This document shows positions 51,721 through 60,178 of a stretch of DNA of 64,000 nt, piece after piece (position 1 is the first letter of the stretch; each line of letters begins with the position of its first letter). The notes beneath the pieces were generated by a model that worked only from the letters and a program-made list of their open reading frames with translations, did not search any database and had not been told where the DNA came from. The stretch is taken from positions 1,922,001 through 1,986,000 of the forward strand of contig NC_026744.1 of the NCBI RefSeq assembly GCF_000210295.1, written 5' to 3'. The position numbers and the translations under genes are program-made. Source of the DNA: Trypanosoma brucei gambiense DAL972. Its lineage: Eukaryota; Euglenozoa; Kinetoplastea; Trypanosomatida; Trypanosomatidae.

Positions 51721-52965
51721 TCACAGTTCTCCCCTCTTGTTCACCTTGAGCAAGTTATGCCACATGTTGTGAGACTCATCAATCACCTTCATTGCGTATT
51801 CCTTGTCCTTGAATTCACCATCGAAAGCAAAATGGCTCGCTTCACCACCCTGACAAATCTTGTACACACGGAACCACTCACGGATGGCATCAAGACATCC
51901 AGGAAGGAACTTCGGTACGTCATGGATGTCTTTCATGAAACGACATATAGGATCGTTGTGGGATATGCAAACAACTTTCCAATCCATCTTGCCCTCGTCA
52001 ATCATTCCAAGCACACCTAGCACTTTTACTGCACTCACCTGACCGACTTTGAATTGCGTCATCCCGATCTCAACAGCATCTACGGGGTCATTGTCACCAG
52101 TCACACCAGCCTCGAATAACACCTCTGTGCTCTCCCATGTCTGTGGAAACGCACCATAGTTCCACATCATATCACCATGCTTGTAGAACCGAGGTACGCC
52201 ATTCTTGATATCCTGCTTTATGGGATTAAATGACTCTCCAGTCGCGATCTCAAACTTTGCGCGCGTCCACTTAGGGATCTCACAGATGAAATTGTAGCGA
52301 TTCATTGGTGTCGCCTCGGGCTTTGTTCGCACAAGATCACGTACATACAGCGGGATGTCATGCCACGGCGATACCTGCCGCTCCCTACCGGTTTCCAAAT
52401 CCCTGAAGAAGTACAGTACGCGGTAGCTGGGTGTGTACATTTCACCTTTCTCGTGCACAACCAACTGCTGCTGGTGATACGGCATGGAGAAATCGGCAGA
52501 CACCATCGAGAAACATTTCGTCCTGGAATGTACAGGATGGGAACACCACCACGCCCAAAACTTCTCAAATGTCACGTGACCATCGATAGCATTGATTTCA
52601 GCTTTCATGGCCTTCACATCCCCATCGCTCATGTTACGGCCCAAGTACCTGCATACCTCTTCCACTTTGTCAGGCGTGAGGTAGCCAAGATGCGTCACAT
52701 CGAATGCTGAGAATAATCGACTCATGATCTTTTTGATCATTGGTTGAGTGAAATCATCCTTGTCGTAGGCGGCAAGATCCAGTTCGCTCACCTTCCGGTC
52801 AACCGCCTCCTGAATAGGCTCTGCGACGTCGGCCTCAGAACCCCTGCCGGTACTTATGTTGGTACCAAGTGATGCCGAGAAAGGCAGCCCCGCCACCTCG
52901 GCAGAAGCCAAATCTTGGGGAGACGTTCGATCACTGCGCGAATCCACACCGTGTGTGTTGTTCAT
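51721..52965 (-). CDS. VSP1: Acidocalcisomal soluble inorganic pyrophosphatase with EF-hand region, copy 1
   Basis: A 414-residue enzyme that hydrolyses pyrophosphate, and in published work on TbVSP1 also short polyphosphate, in acidocalcisomes. Residues about 77-142 form an EF-hand-like module ('FDVTHLGYLTPDKVE'), and the class I pyrophosphatase signature 'DNDPVDAVEIG' is at about 291-301, with 'WHDIP' near 201-205. The in-frame GTG five codons earlier is not used; the ATG gives 414 residues, the length I remember for TbVSP1. It differs from copy 2 at 10 residues, all in the first 35 or the last 90 positions. The 3' UTR differs completely from that of copy 2. Confidence 0.95.
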   Translation of the reverse strand: MNNTHGVDSRSDRTSPQDLASAEVAGLPFSASLGTNISTGRGSEADVAEPIQEAVDRKVSELDLAAYDKDDFTQPMIKKIMSRLFSAFDVTHLGYLTPDKVEEVCRYLGRNMSDGDVKAMKAEINAIDGHVTFEKFWAWWCSHPVHSRTKCFSMVSADFSMPYHQQQLVVHEKGEMYTPSYRVLYFFRDLETGRERQVSPWHDIPLYVRDLVRTKPEATPMNRYNFICEIPKWTRAKFEIATGESFNPIKQDIKNGVPRFYKHGDMMWNYGAFPQTWESTEVLFEAGVTGDNDPVDAVEIGMTQFKVGQVSAVKVLGVLGMIDEGKMDWKVVCISHNDPICRFMKDIHDVPKFLPGCLDAIREWFRVYKICQGGEASHFAFDGEFKDKEYAMKVIDESHNMWHNLLKVNKRGEL

Positions 52966-52979
52966 ATCTAGAGTTGGCA

Positions 52980-53005
52980 CTTTAAAAGGCGGAAGAGGGA
53001 AGGCA
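52980..53005 (-). promoter_or_regulatory. Candidate trans-splice acceptor for VSP1 copy 1
   Basis: Minus-strand TTGCCTTCCCTCTTCC, then GCCTTTTAAAG with the AG at 52981-52980. The 5' UTR would be only 14 nt. The site would split the upstream in-frame GTG from its codon, which also argues for the ATG start. Confidence 0.4.
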
Positions 53006-53108
53006 ATTGATTAAAACATAAAGTACATAGAAACAACGACATATTCCGGCGTGATAATTGTATCGCATACCAACTTCTTCCACTCCAAAATACTCGCAGC
53101 GTAGACAC

Positions 53109-53187
53109 TCAAATGCTTTGCTTAGCGATGCTTAACGCTGCCTGCATGCGCGCCAGAGTTCTTCTGCTGTCGACCTCACTGGCTAGG
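53109..53187 (-). pseudogene. Relic of the 3' end of the 144-residue gene
   Basis: These 79 bp match the last 26-27 codons and stop of the gene at 57946-58380, with one missing arginine codon (3 bp) and a Gly-to-Ser change. No start codon or upstream part is present, so it cannot encode the protein. It marks the upper breakpoint of the VSP1 duplication. Confidence 0.9.
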
Positions 53188-54329
53188 CACACCCGAGTGG
53201 TAATATCGGTTGTTGTAACAAATGGAGTGGAAATTTCTTTAACTGTTACCTGTTAGTTGTCCCCTTCCTCACCATTGCGCACCAAAGACAGCTAACTATA
53301 CCGTGTGGAGCAAATGAACTGACAAATAAATTTAAGGTAAGCACTGATATAGAATAGTGAACCGTACAATCATTATGGGATGGCGTTCACCCACCGCGGT
53401 TCCACGGCGGCACCAACCTCTCTTCAGCCATAACAAAATTCAAACTCACGAAGGTAATAACGTAGCTAGCTGAACATCTATGTTGTGCCAAGCCATTCAC
53501 TGGCAGCTGAGGTGCTTTCCAGTAACGCGTGAGCCTCGTTGGTTTTCTTGGCTCAGCACCATTTCGCGTAAGAGGTCTTGCAACCCAAATTGTCACCTTC
53601 AACTCCGAATACAGGAACATACCAGCGTGTGGTGCAAACCCACCATCTCAAGAGAAGGAAGGTGACTTCCCGAGTAATCTGGAGTGCACACACCCTGAGA
53701 GAGATTATGCCACTTGACAGCTGCATCAGAATAGCCACATGGCGCCAGCACACTCATGGGAGATTTGTGGTTACAATTGATATGCAAGACTGCCATCCCG
53801 GAGTAAACCGTTCGACCAGTGTCTGCATCTGCCGTAACCCACCATGTCCCGCAAACCGTTCACTGCATGCCACACTCCCCTACACAGCGTGGCGTTCTAA
53901 CTCATGATACAGGGTTGATTTCGGACGGACAAGCGCACAAAAAAGAGATACGTTGAACGATGAAGATGGACCGCAGCTCCAGTGATGTACTGTTAGTGTC
54001 AGTGTCAGTTCTGTTGGCTGACGGTAACGGGTCAGTACAGCACTGTAATGTTGGCTTCCCTCCATCTGATCTTGTGGGTCCTCATCAGGTATTTGAAAGA
54101 GCCGAGCTTGTCGTGCTCATTAAAGGTCGTCATGGGTAGAAAGAAGTGATGGACGCAGCACACTAAGCAAAACGCCAACGAGCTGGAGAGGCCATCAACA
54201 CGCTCTCTCGGTCTTCCTACGTACACACTAAATAACACAGGACACCCAGTAGAAAAGCAACGGGCACTTAACCGTGAGTCGTTGGAGTTAACGCCTGGTA
54301 GTCGGTTAACCTCCATTACTAAGCACCCG

Positions 54330-55982
54330 TCAATATGCACATTTAGCACCTGAAACCTCACGCAGCGCATCTACGGACGAAAAATCGCCCCCCAAAAGCA
54401 GCTCCTCCACCTGCTCCATTCTCCCAGGAAGAAAAGGTACTTCCACTGCCTCACACACTTGCTGCACTGTACGCCCTGACTGTGGTGGGTACAACAGAAC
54501 GACATGGCCCTCCTTCCCCATCCGCCCGGTGCGTCCCGCACAGTGAACAAATACAGAAGCTGTTGGGCATTCACCAAAGAGGATAACGTGTGTAACTTCA
54601 TTTATGTGTATCCCACGACTAAGACTGTGGCTACTCACACCAACCAGTAGTAACCCTGTGTTCAACTTTTCGATAGAGCTGTTGTCCTTCACATAAACGT
54701 CCCCTTTACTTCTGCAAATGCGTTTTGGTTTTCCCTTTTCCGGGTCGAGTAACGTCTCTAATGGTGCTGCGATCTCCCGTTTGCCATTCCACCGTAACCA
54801 CTTTTGTACCTCTGGGCTAGTGCTCTTCAGAGTATTTAATTGGTTAGTGACACTCCCCACCTCTTCCTGGGTTGTAAAAAGAAGTACACGCGGATTCGCC
54901 TCCTGTTTACATATTAACCGTAATATGAGTTCAAGAGAACGAGGGAGCGGATATGAGCGAGACTCCGAATAAAAGTAAAAGCTTATTGTTTGAGGAATGG
55001 TGTGCTCTACGAAGCTGGTAGTAAGCCTAACTGCTTTGTCATTTCGCATCCACATATTAAGAGCCTGCGCCGTACGACCATCTATAGTCGCACTGGCTGC
55101 AACAATCTGAGCGGGAACCTCTTCACGACGGCTACGAAACAAGCGATCAACCAAGTTAATCCCACTGATGTGTTGCCGACCAAATCGGATGTTTCCAAAT
55201 AAAACAATGTCGGCTTCATCCAAAATAACGCAGTCCACCTTTCGCCGCAGTTTCTCCCCAAGCAAGGTTGGACTGAAACGTAGCACATCGGCAACTCGCT
55301 GCGGGGTTCCCACCAACACATGAGGTTGAACGTTATGTAGCTTGGCCAACTGCACTTCAAGCGTTATACTCTCGATAGCAACTTGAACAACCTGTTGAGT
55401 GGAGCCACAAAAATGGCGCAACCACTTGTCATATTGAAGAGCCAATTCCTGAGTTGGGACAATAATGACAGTGTGAAGACGATAATTGATATTTTCACGA
55501 ATTATTCGATTGGCACAGGCAAGTGCGATACCAAAACTCTTTCCCGTCCCGGTTTCCGCGTGAGCGATGACATGTTTACCCTTCAGTAAGAGAGGAATGA
55601 GAGCTCCTTGTAACTCTGTGAGACGCCCGATCCCCAGCTTCTTCAGCGCCACAACTAGTGAAATACATAATCCGGCCCCACGCGGAGCCGTTTGCGAAAA
55701 GAACAAGGGATGCGCCTCGTTGTTATTAGCTATGTTCGCCGTCGTTGGACTTAACATTTGCGCAGAACCAAGTCGAAGTTGCACTGTCCTATGCCTCTGG
55801 GAGGCACCTGAATCCCGCGTCGCATCACGCGCGTAGAAAAACTTCTGGGATGGTGGAAGGTTAGCCGCATGCGCCTCACCACCCTGTCTCATATAGTCAT
55901 CGAGAAGTGAACCAGCCGAACCGCCATACGCCGCCCGGGAACCCTTCAAATACTTCAGATATCGCACCCCAAAGGTTTTCAT
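54330..55982 (-). CDS. DEAD-box RNA helicase, probably mitochondrial
   Basis: A 550-residue protein with all DEAD-box motifs: Q ('LTELQGALIP'), I AETGTGKS (142-149), Ia 'PTQELA', Ib 'GTPQR', II DEAD (255-258), III SAT (297-299), V 'SRGIHI' (about 454-459, usually RGxDI) and VI 'HCAGRTGRMG' (about 480, usually HRxGRTGR). The changes in V and VI are unusual and may affect activity. The basic N-terminus 'MKTFGVRYLKYLKGSRAAYGG' suggests mitochondrial import. Substrate RNA is unknown; mitochondrial RNA processing is a guess from location. It sits between the two VSP1 copies. The longer frame opens at GTG and is not used. Confidence 0.9.
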   Translation of the reverse strand: MKTFGVRYLKYLKGSRAAYGGSAGSLLDDYMRQGGEAHAANLPPSQKFFYARDATRDSGASQRHRTVQLRLGSAQMLSPTTANIANNNEAHPLFFSQTAPRGAGLCISLVVALKKLGIGRLTELQGALIPLLLKGKHVIAHAETGTGKSFGIALACANRIIRENINYRLHTVIIVPTQELALQYDKWLRHFCGSTQQVVQVAIESITLEVQLAKLHNVQPHVLVGTPQRVADVLRFSPTLLGEKLRRKVDCVILDEADIVLFGNIRFGRQHISGINLVDRLFRSRREEVPAQIVAASATIDGRTAQALNMWMRNDKAVRLTTSFVEHTIPQTISFYFYSESRSYPLPRSLELILRLICKQEANPRVLLFTTQEEVGSVTNQLNTLKSTSPEVQKWLRWNGKREIAAPLETLLDPEKGKPKRICRSKGDVYVKDNSSIEKLNTGLLLVGVSSHSLSRGIHINEVTHVILFGECPTASVFVHCAGRTGRMGKEGHVVLLYPPQSGRTVQQVCEAVEVPFLPGRMEQVEELLLGGDFSSVDALREVSGAKCAY

Positions 55983-56012
55983 TAACGTTAGGCGGGTAAG
56001 CGAGGACGACAC

Positions 56013-56557
56013 CTAAATGCATATAGCAAAAAAAAAATACTAAAATCAAAGCAGACACTGAATATAAGGTAAGCTGTGATGGGGGGGGGGGGGGAGTCCA
56101 AGACTCCTTAAAAGTTACCGCATCCAACAGCATACGGTATTCAACACAAGCTAATTAATTGAAATGCTAAGCTGGAATTCAGCATGGAAATAAGTTAATC
56201 AAACAATATAACCTCAATAAATTTATGTATGTACATGTATACCAAACAGCAAACCTCATAAAGAAAGTTTCCCTGTCAGCTGAACGTGTACAACAACTCG
56301 CAAAAAGGGAAACTACACACTGTCAACGGTGTCATCACCCATCGCCGGAAAAAAAAAAATTACACCATTAGTAGGGAAAATAATCGAAAATGGGAGTGTG
56401 GGAGGGGAAGCCGGGGCAAAACGAAGACACTAGTAGAAAAAAAACACATACCCCAACCACAACACAAATTATAACCAACAACAGCATGAGTTGAAGTGAT
56501 ACCGACAGCTCAACCAAGCATCCGCAAATATATCTATTAAACAACTGTGTCAACCCC
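56013..56557. other. 545 bp spacer, 3' UTR of VSP1 copy 2
   Basis: Contains the helicase acceptor and a C14 run on the coding strand (56094-56081). It shares no sequence with the spacer downstream of VSP1 copy 1. No gene seen. Confidence 0.6.
56074..56094 (-). promoter_or_regulatory. Candidate trans-splice acceptor for DEAD helicase, next to a C14 tract
   Basis: On the minus strand 14 consecutive C are followed within 6 nt by AG (56075-56074). This is an all-C pyrimidine tract instead of the common U-rich type. The 5' UTR would be about 91 nt. Confidence 0.4.
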
Positions 56558-57802
56558 TCACAGTTCTCCCCTCTTGTTCACCTTGCGCAAGTTATGCCAC
56601 ATGTTGTGAGCCTCATCAATCACCTTCATTGCGTATTCCTTGTCCTTGAATTCACCATCGAAAGCAAAATGGCTCGCTTCACCACCCTGACAAATCTTGT
56701 ACACACGGAACCACTCACGGATGGCATCAAGACATCCAGGAAGGAACTTCGGTACGTCATGGATGTCTCTCAAGAAGTGACATATAGGATCGCTGTGGGA
56801 TATGCAAACAACTTTCCAATCCATTTCGCCCTCGTCAATCATTCCAAGCACACCTAGCACTTTTACTGCACTCACCTGACCGACTTTGAATTGCGTCATC
56901 CCGATCTCAACAGCATCTACGGGGTCATTGTCACCAGTCACACCAGCCTCGAATAACACCTCTGTGCTCTCCCATGTCTGTGGAAACGCACCATAGTTCC
57001 ACATCATATCACCATGCTTGTAGAACCGAGGTACGCCATTCTTGATATCCTGCTTTATGGGATTAAATGACTCTCCAGTCGCGATCTCAAACTTTGCGCG
57101 CGTCCACTTAGGGATCTCACAGATGAAATTGTAGCGATTCATTGGTGTCGCCTCGGGCTTTGTTCGCACAAGATCACGTACATACAGCGGGATGTCATGC
57201 CACGGCGATACCTGCCGCTCCCTACCGGTTTCCAAATCCCTGAAGAAGTACAGTACGCGGTAGCTGGGTGTGTACATTTCACCTTTCTCGTGCACAACCA
57301 ACTGCTGCTGGTGATACGGCATGGAGAAATCGGCAGACACCATCGAGAAACATTTCGTCCTGGAATGTACAGGATGGGAACACCACCACGCCCAAAACTT
57401 CTCAAATGTCACGTGACCATCGATAGCATTGATTTCAGCTTTCATGGCCTTCACATCCCCATCGCTCATGTTACGGCCCAAGTACCTGCATACCTCTTCC
57501 ACTTTGTCAGGCGTGAGGTAGCCAAGATGCGTCACATCGAATGCTGAGAATAATCGACTCATGATCTTTTTGATCATTGGTTGAGTGAAATCATCCTTGT
57601 CGTAGGCGGCAAGATCCAGTTCGCTCACCTTCCGGTCAACCGCCTCCTGAATAGGCTCTGCGACGTCGGCCTCAGAACCCCTGCCGGTACTTATGTTGGT
57701 ACCATGCAATGCCGAGACAGGCAGCCCCGCCACTTCGGCAGAAGCCAAATCTTGGGGAGACGTTCGATCACTGCGCGAATCCACACCGTGTGTGTTGTTC
57801 AT
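56558..57802 (-). CDS. VSP1: Acidocalcisomal soluble inorganic pyrophosphatase with EF-hand region, copy 2
   Basis: A 414-residue paralogue of the gene at 51721-52965, with the same EF-hand-like module (about 77-142) and pyrophosphatase signature DNDPVDAVEIG (about 291-301). Substitutions relative to copy 1 fall in the N-terminal 35 residues (3 changes) and in the last 90 (7 changes, for example 'HFLRDI' for 'RFMKDI'); the central 280 or so residues are identical. Only 128 bp separate its upper end from the stop of the 144-residue gene. The 3' UTR is unrelated to that of copy 1, so the two could be regulated differently. Confidence 0.95.
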   Translation of the reverse strand: MNNTHGVDSRSDRTSPQDLASAEVAGLPVSALHGTNISTGRGSEADVAEPIQEAVDRKVSELDLAAYDKDDFTQPMIKKIMSRLFSAFDVTHLGYLTPDKVEEVCRYLGRNMSDGDVKAMKAEINAIDGHVTFEKFWAWWCSHPVHSRTKCFSMVSADFSMPYHQQQLVVHEKGEMYTPSYRVLYFFRDLETGRERQVSPWHDIPLYVRDLVRTKPEATPMNRYNFICEIPKWTRAKFEIATGESFNPIKQDIKNGVPRFYKHGDMMWNYGAFPQTWESTEVLFEAGVTGDNDPVDAVEIGMTQFKVGQVSAVKVLGVLGMIDEGEMDWKVVCISHSDPICHFLRDIHDVPKFLPGCLDAIREWFRVYKICQGGEASHFAFDGEFKDKEYAMKVIDEAHNMWHNLRKVNKRGEL

Positions 57803-57816
57803 ATCTAGAGTTGGCA

Positions 57817-57842
57817 CTTTAAAAGGCGGAAGAGGGAAGGCA
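57817..57842 (-). promoter_or_regulatory. Candidate trans-splice acceptor for VSP1 copy 2
   Basis: The same TTGCCTTCCCTCTTCC tract and AAAG acceptor as in copy 1, with the AG at 57818-57817 and a 14 nt 5' UTR. Confidence 0.4.
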
Positions 57843-57945
57843 ATTGATTAAAACACAAAGTACATAGAAACAACGACATATTCCGGCGTGATAATTGTAT
57901 CGCATACCAACTTCTTCCACTCCAAAATACTCGCAGCGTAGACAC

Positions 57946-58380
57946 TCAAATGCTTTGCTTAGCGATGCTTAACGCTGCCTGCATGCGCGCCAGAGTTCTT
58001 CTTCTGCTGTCGACCTCACCGGCTAGATACGCACGCAATGCAACTCGAGCACACTGTAAGTTTTTTGTGCGAATTTCACTCTGCAGCAGTGCCACATGGC
58101 GGCCAAGTGCAGTAACTTTCTGTTGAGTCGCAAAGGAAGCGGTGACAGCGCTATCCTCATCCACCGGCGTAGTTGTTGCCTCGACAACTTGCACAAAGAG
58201 TTCTCTGAGCTCCCTTGTTCTCTCCAGAAGTTGTGATACGGTGGCCAACGCTCCCTGTTCCACGTGGTTTGCATCTTCACATCCATTTTTGTCCTTACCA
58301 CTGTAGTTGTGATTCTGTGACATGAGTGCAACGTTCCGGAGCACCTCCGGGATGTGTTGCCACCGCAACTCTTCGGACAT
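57946..58380 (-). CDS. Unrecognised 144-residue helical protein
   Basis: I do not recognise this protein. Residues 42-144 are almost entirely helical ('VSQLLERTRELRELFVQVV' followed by 'KVTALGRHVALLQSEIRTK' and 'RRRTLARMQAALSIAKQSI'), suggesting a small coiled-coil subunit. The first 40 residues are polar. It starts at an ATG and the stop lies 128 bp from VSP1 copy 2. Its last 26-27 codons were carried along in the VSP1 duplication and survive as a relic at 53109-53187. Coding is supported by the sequence difference between the intact gene and the relic being an in-frame 3 bp indel. Confidence 0.75.
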   Translation of the reverse strand: MSEELRWQHIPEVLRNVALMSQNHNYSGKDKNGCEDANHVEQGALATVSQLLERTRELRELFVQVVEATTTPVDEDSAVTASFATQQKVTALGRHVALLQSEIRTKNLQCARVALRAYLAGEVDSRRRTLARMQAALSIAKQSI

Positions 58381-59291
58381 TGCTATTGGTGCGTGCGCAC
58401 AAGTTGCAGTACTGTTCTAAAACAAGGAGACATGAACGAGAGGTAGAGGTTGAGGACACCATAGGGAAGGTGCGTGATCACAGTGCCGCTGAATTGCGCA
58501 ATGCAAGAACCGATAATAATGAAAAAGATATGGTTTAACGGCGTACACACCGCAACAGGCAGTTTCATCCTGGGTAAACAATCGATGGTGCTGCCATGTG
58601 CACACAGCAGAAATTTCCTCCCGGTATCAAGGCACATGCACGAGCATCGTTTACACAAGAATCTATCGGATTTGACGTTCGACGACACATAAACGTGGAA
58701 AGAGTTTTTGTTACACTTTGAAGACAAATGAACAATTCTGCGCGCCCTGCCTCCGAAAAGGTGACAAGTTAAATACAGCGGCATCGGCACTTGCAAAGGC
58801 GCGAAGCTCAAAAAAAATTGAAACACTTATATCGGGAGGAAACCCCGAAACTAACGGGGCCCCATTTACTCCCCTTCCTCAGTTGTATAGCGGAAAACCA
58901 AACATAAAAAAGTTGGCTTGTGAGGATGAGCATCCCTACCCCGTGTGTCTCCTCTTTACTAGAGGAACGCATTATGCTAGCTATGAAGTATATGTGTACC
59001 TTCCTTCTTTGCCTCAAGAATAGTGCACACCCCTGCACGTCGTTAAGAAGAGAAAGATAATGTGCGGTGGTTTGAGTATAACAATTCAGGCCCCACGGGT
59101 ATTTTACCACGAACAGTGAAAAGCGACTTGCACACACTAAGTATTATTCTTTTACCTTTACTCACGTGAAGGAGGCTCACTATCTTATCCCGCTAGAGTA
59201 GGTGGAATCCAGAGGGAGTCAAAGGGGCGCAGCGGACATCCCTTCGCCTCGCAACTACGACCAAATGACCACCAATACCTCACCCAGCTGA
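58381..59291. other. 911 bp spacer
   Basis: 3' UTR of the MCTS1-like gene and 5' UTR of the 144-residue gene. A 147-codon minus-strand frame (58383-58826) fills much of it but has UTR-like Phe/Leu/Cys composition. Confidence 0.55.
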
Positions 59292-59903
59292 TCACCGAGC
59301 GCCGATGTGGGACGAACTTAAAACGCGGTTCATCCACAGGCCGTCACCAAGGTGATGAATGTTTTCAATCCCCGGACCGTTATTAACTCTCTCTATTTCC
59401 TCTGATGACATCAGCATGCGACCAACGGCAATCGCATGCTCCTTTTGTTCGACGTGGATGGCTACGATAGCTCCAGCAGCCAGTCCTGGTGTTATGTACC
59501 CGCCCTCCGATGTGAGACCAGGGCACATAACATTAGCCCCTGAAACAACATACTTGCAGCCACCAATATCTACCTGTTGTCGGGGCAAAATAAAAGGATA
59601 CTTGTGCAACAACTTCAGATGGGGAATGTAGGGACTGTTATGATGCCTGAAGAATAGTACTTCTGGCTGCGAACTGACCAGTGTAACGCAGTGCACCTGG
59701 TCGTGGCAGCGTACCAACATGATATCCACCTTCTTCGGCATGATATCCTCCCAGAAGTCTGCAAGCAGCGGGTACTGTTCAGTGAGTTCTCCGCGGATTT
59801 GAGACTGCTCTTTGTTGCTAATGTTGGCTATTTGTGCCACATTCTGCAATGTGAACTTCTTAAAGAGGTCGGCGGAAGACAAGTGGCGGTTCTCCTGTTG
59901 CAT
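59292..59903 (-). CDS. MCTS1: MCTS1/Tma20-like PUA-domain translation factor
   Basis: A 203-residue protein that matches MCTS1 along its length: 'LTEQYPLLADFWEDIMPKK', 'VRCHDQV', 'VLFFRHHNSPYIPHLKLLH' then 'KYPFILPRQQVD', 'SGANVMCPGLTSEGG', 'AIVAIHVEQKEHAIAVGRML' and the ending 'NNGPGIENIHHLGDGLW'. The PUA domain spans about 105-195. MCTS1 pairs with DENR to release tRNA from recycled 40S subunits and to promote re-initiation; whether the trypanosome protein has a DENR partner cannot be seen here. It is about 20 residues longer than human MCTS1, mainly at the N-terminus and a short C-terminal tail. Confidence 0.95.
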   Translation of the reverse strand: MQQENRHLSSADLFKKFTLQNVAQIANISNKEQSQIRGELTEQYPLLADFWEDIMPKKVDIMLVRCHDQVHCVTLVSSQPEVLFFRHHNSPYIPHLKLLHKYPFILPRQQVDIGGCKYVVSGANVMCPGLTSEGGYITPGLAAGAIVAIHVEQKEHAIAVGRMLMSSEEIERVNNGPGIENIHHLGDGLWMNRVLSSSHIGAR

Positions 59904-60178
59904 ACCTCGTTCTCTTCTTTTCGGTGGCTGCGCGCTAAAGGTACTTACTAGGTATTCGGTGACGGGATGAAGGTGCGCTCAGAGTACAGTATGCAGCGGC
60001 AAAGGCAGGTACACAAGAACAGAACCGGCAGAAACAGGGGGGAAGTAGCGATGGCGTAATAGTGTTGACAGCAAACGTGAGTCCTTAGAGAATTAAAGCT
60101 CCCCCCCCCGAGGGAGGGAATGCCGGGACTTTTGCGCTTATTTATCACACGCTCCGCCAGGGTAGTGTTAACAACAAT

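Larger units (their letters stand above)
51713..53187 (-). repeat. Duplicated segment, copy 1 (VSP1 plus relic)
   Basis: About 1.47 kb nearly identical to 56550-58027 (offset 4837 bp until a 3-bp indel near the upper end). It begins 8 nt beyond the VSP1 stop codon and ends inside a relic of the neighbouring gene, with sharp loss of similarity at both ends. Confidence 0.93.
52966..54329. other. Spacer between DEAD helicase and VSP1 copy 1
   Basis: From low to high: the VSP1 promoterless 5' region shared with copy 2 (to 53108), the gene relic (53109-53187), then about 1.1 kb of unique sequence that should be the helicase 3' UTR. No intact gene seen. Confidence 0.65.
56550..58027 (-). repeat. 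Duplicated segment, copy 2 (VSP1 plus end of the 144-residue gene)
   Basis: Partner of 51713-53187. Here the upstream gene is intact, so this is probably the ancestral arrangement. Confidence 0.93.

Noticed and set aside
52965..52980. GTG start five codons upstream of the VSP1 ATG in both copies
   Set aside because: Trypanosomes start at ATG, and the likely trans-splice AG falls inside that GTG codon; the ATG gives the known 414-residue length.
53188..54329. Possible retroelement (RIME/SIDER) in the spacer next to the VSP1 duplication
   Set aside because: I saw no poly-A tail, target-site duplication or similarity between this spacer and others in the window.
54032..54370. 112-codon minus-strand frame overlapping the end of the DEAD helicase
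   Set aside because: Out of frame with the helicase and within its 3' UTR; composition not coding-like.
58383..58826. 147-codon minus-strand frame just upstream of the 144-residue gene
   Set aside because: UTR-like composition, with no domain. Its end just before the next ATG is probably chance.
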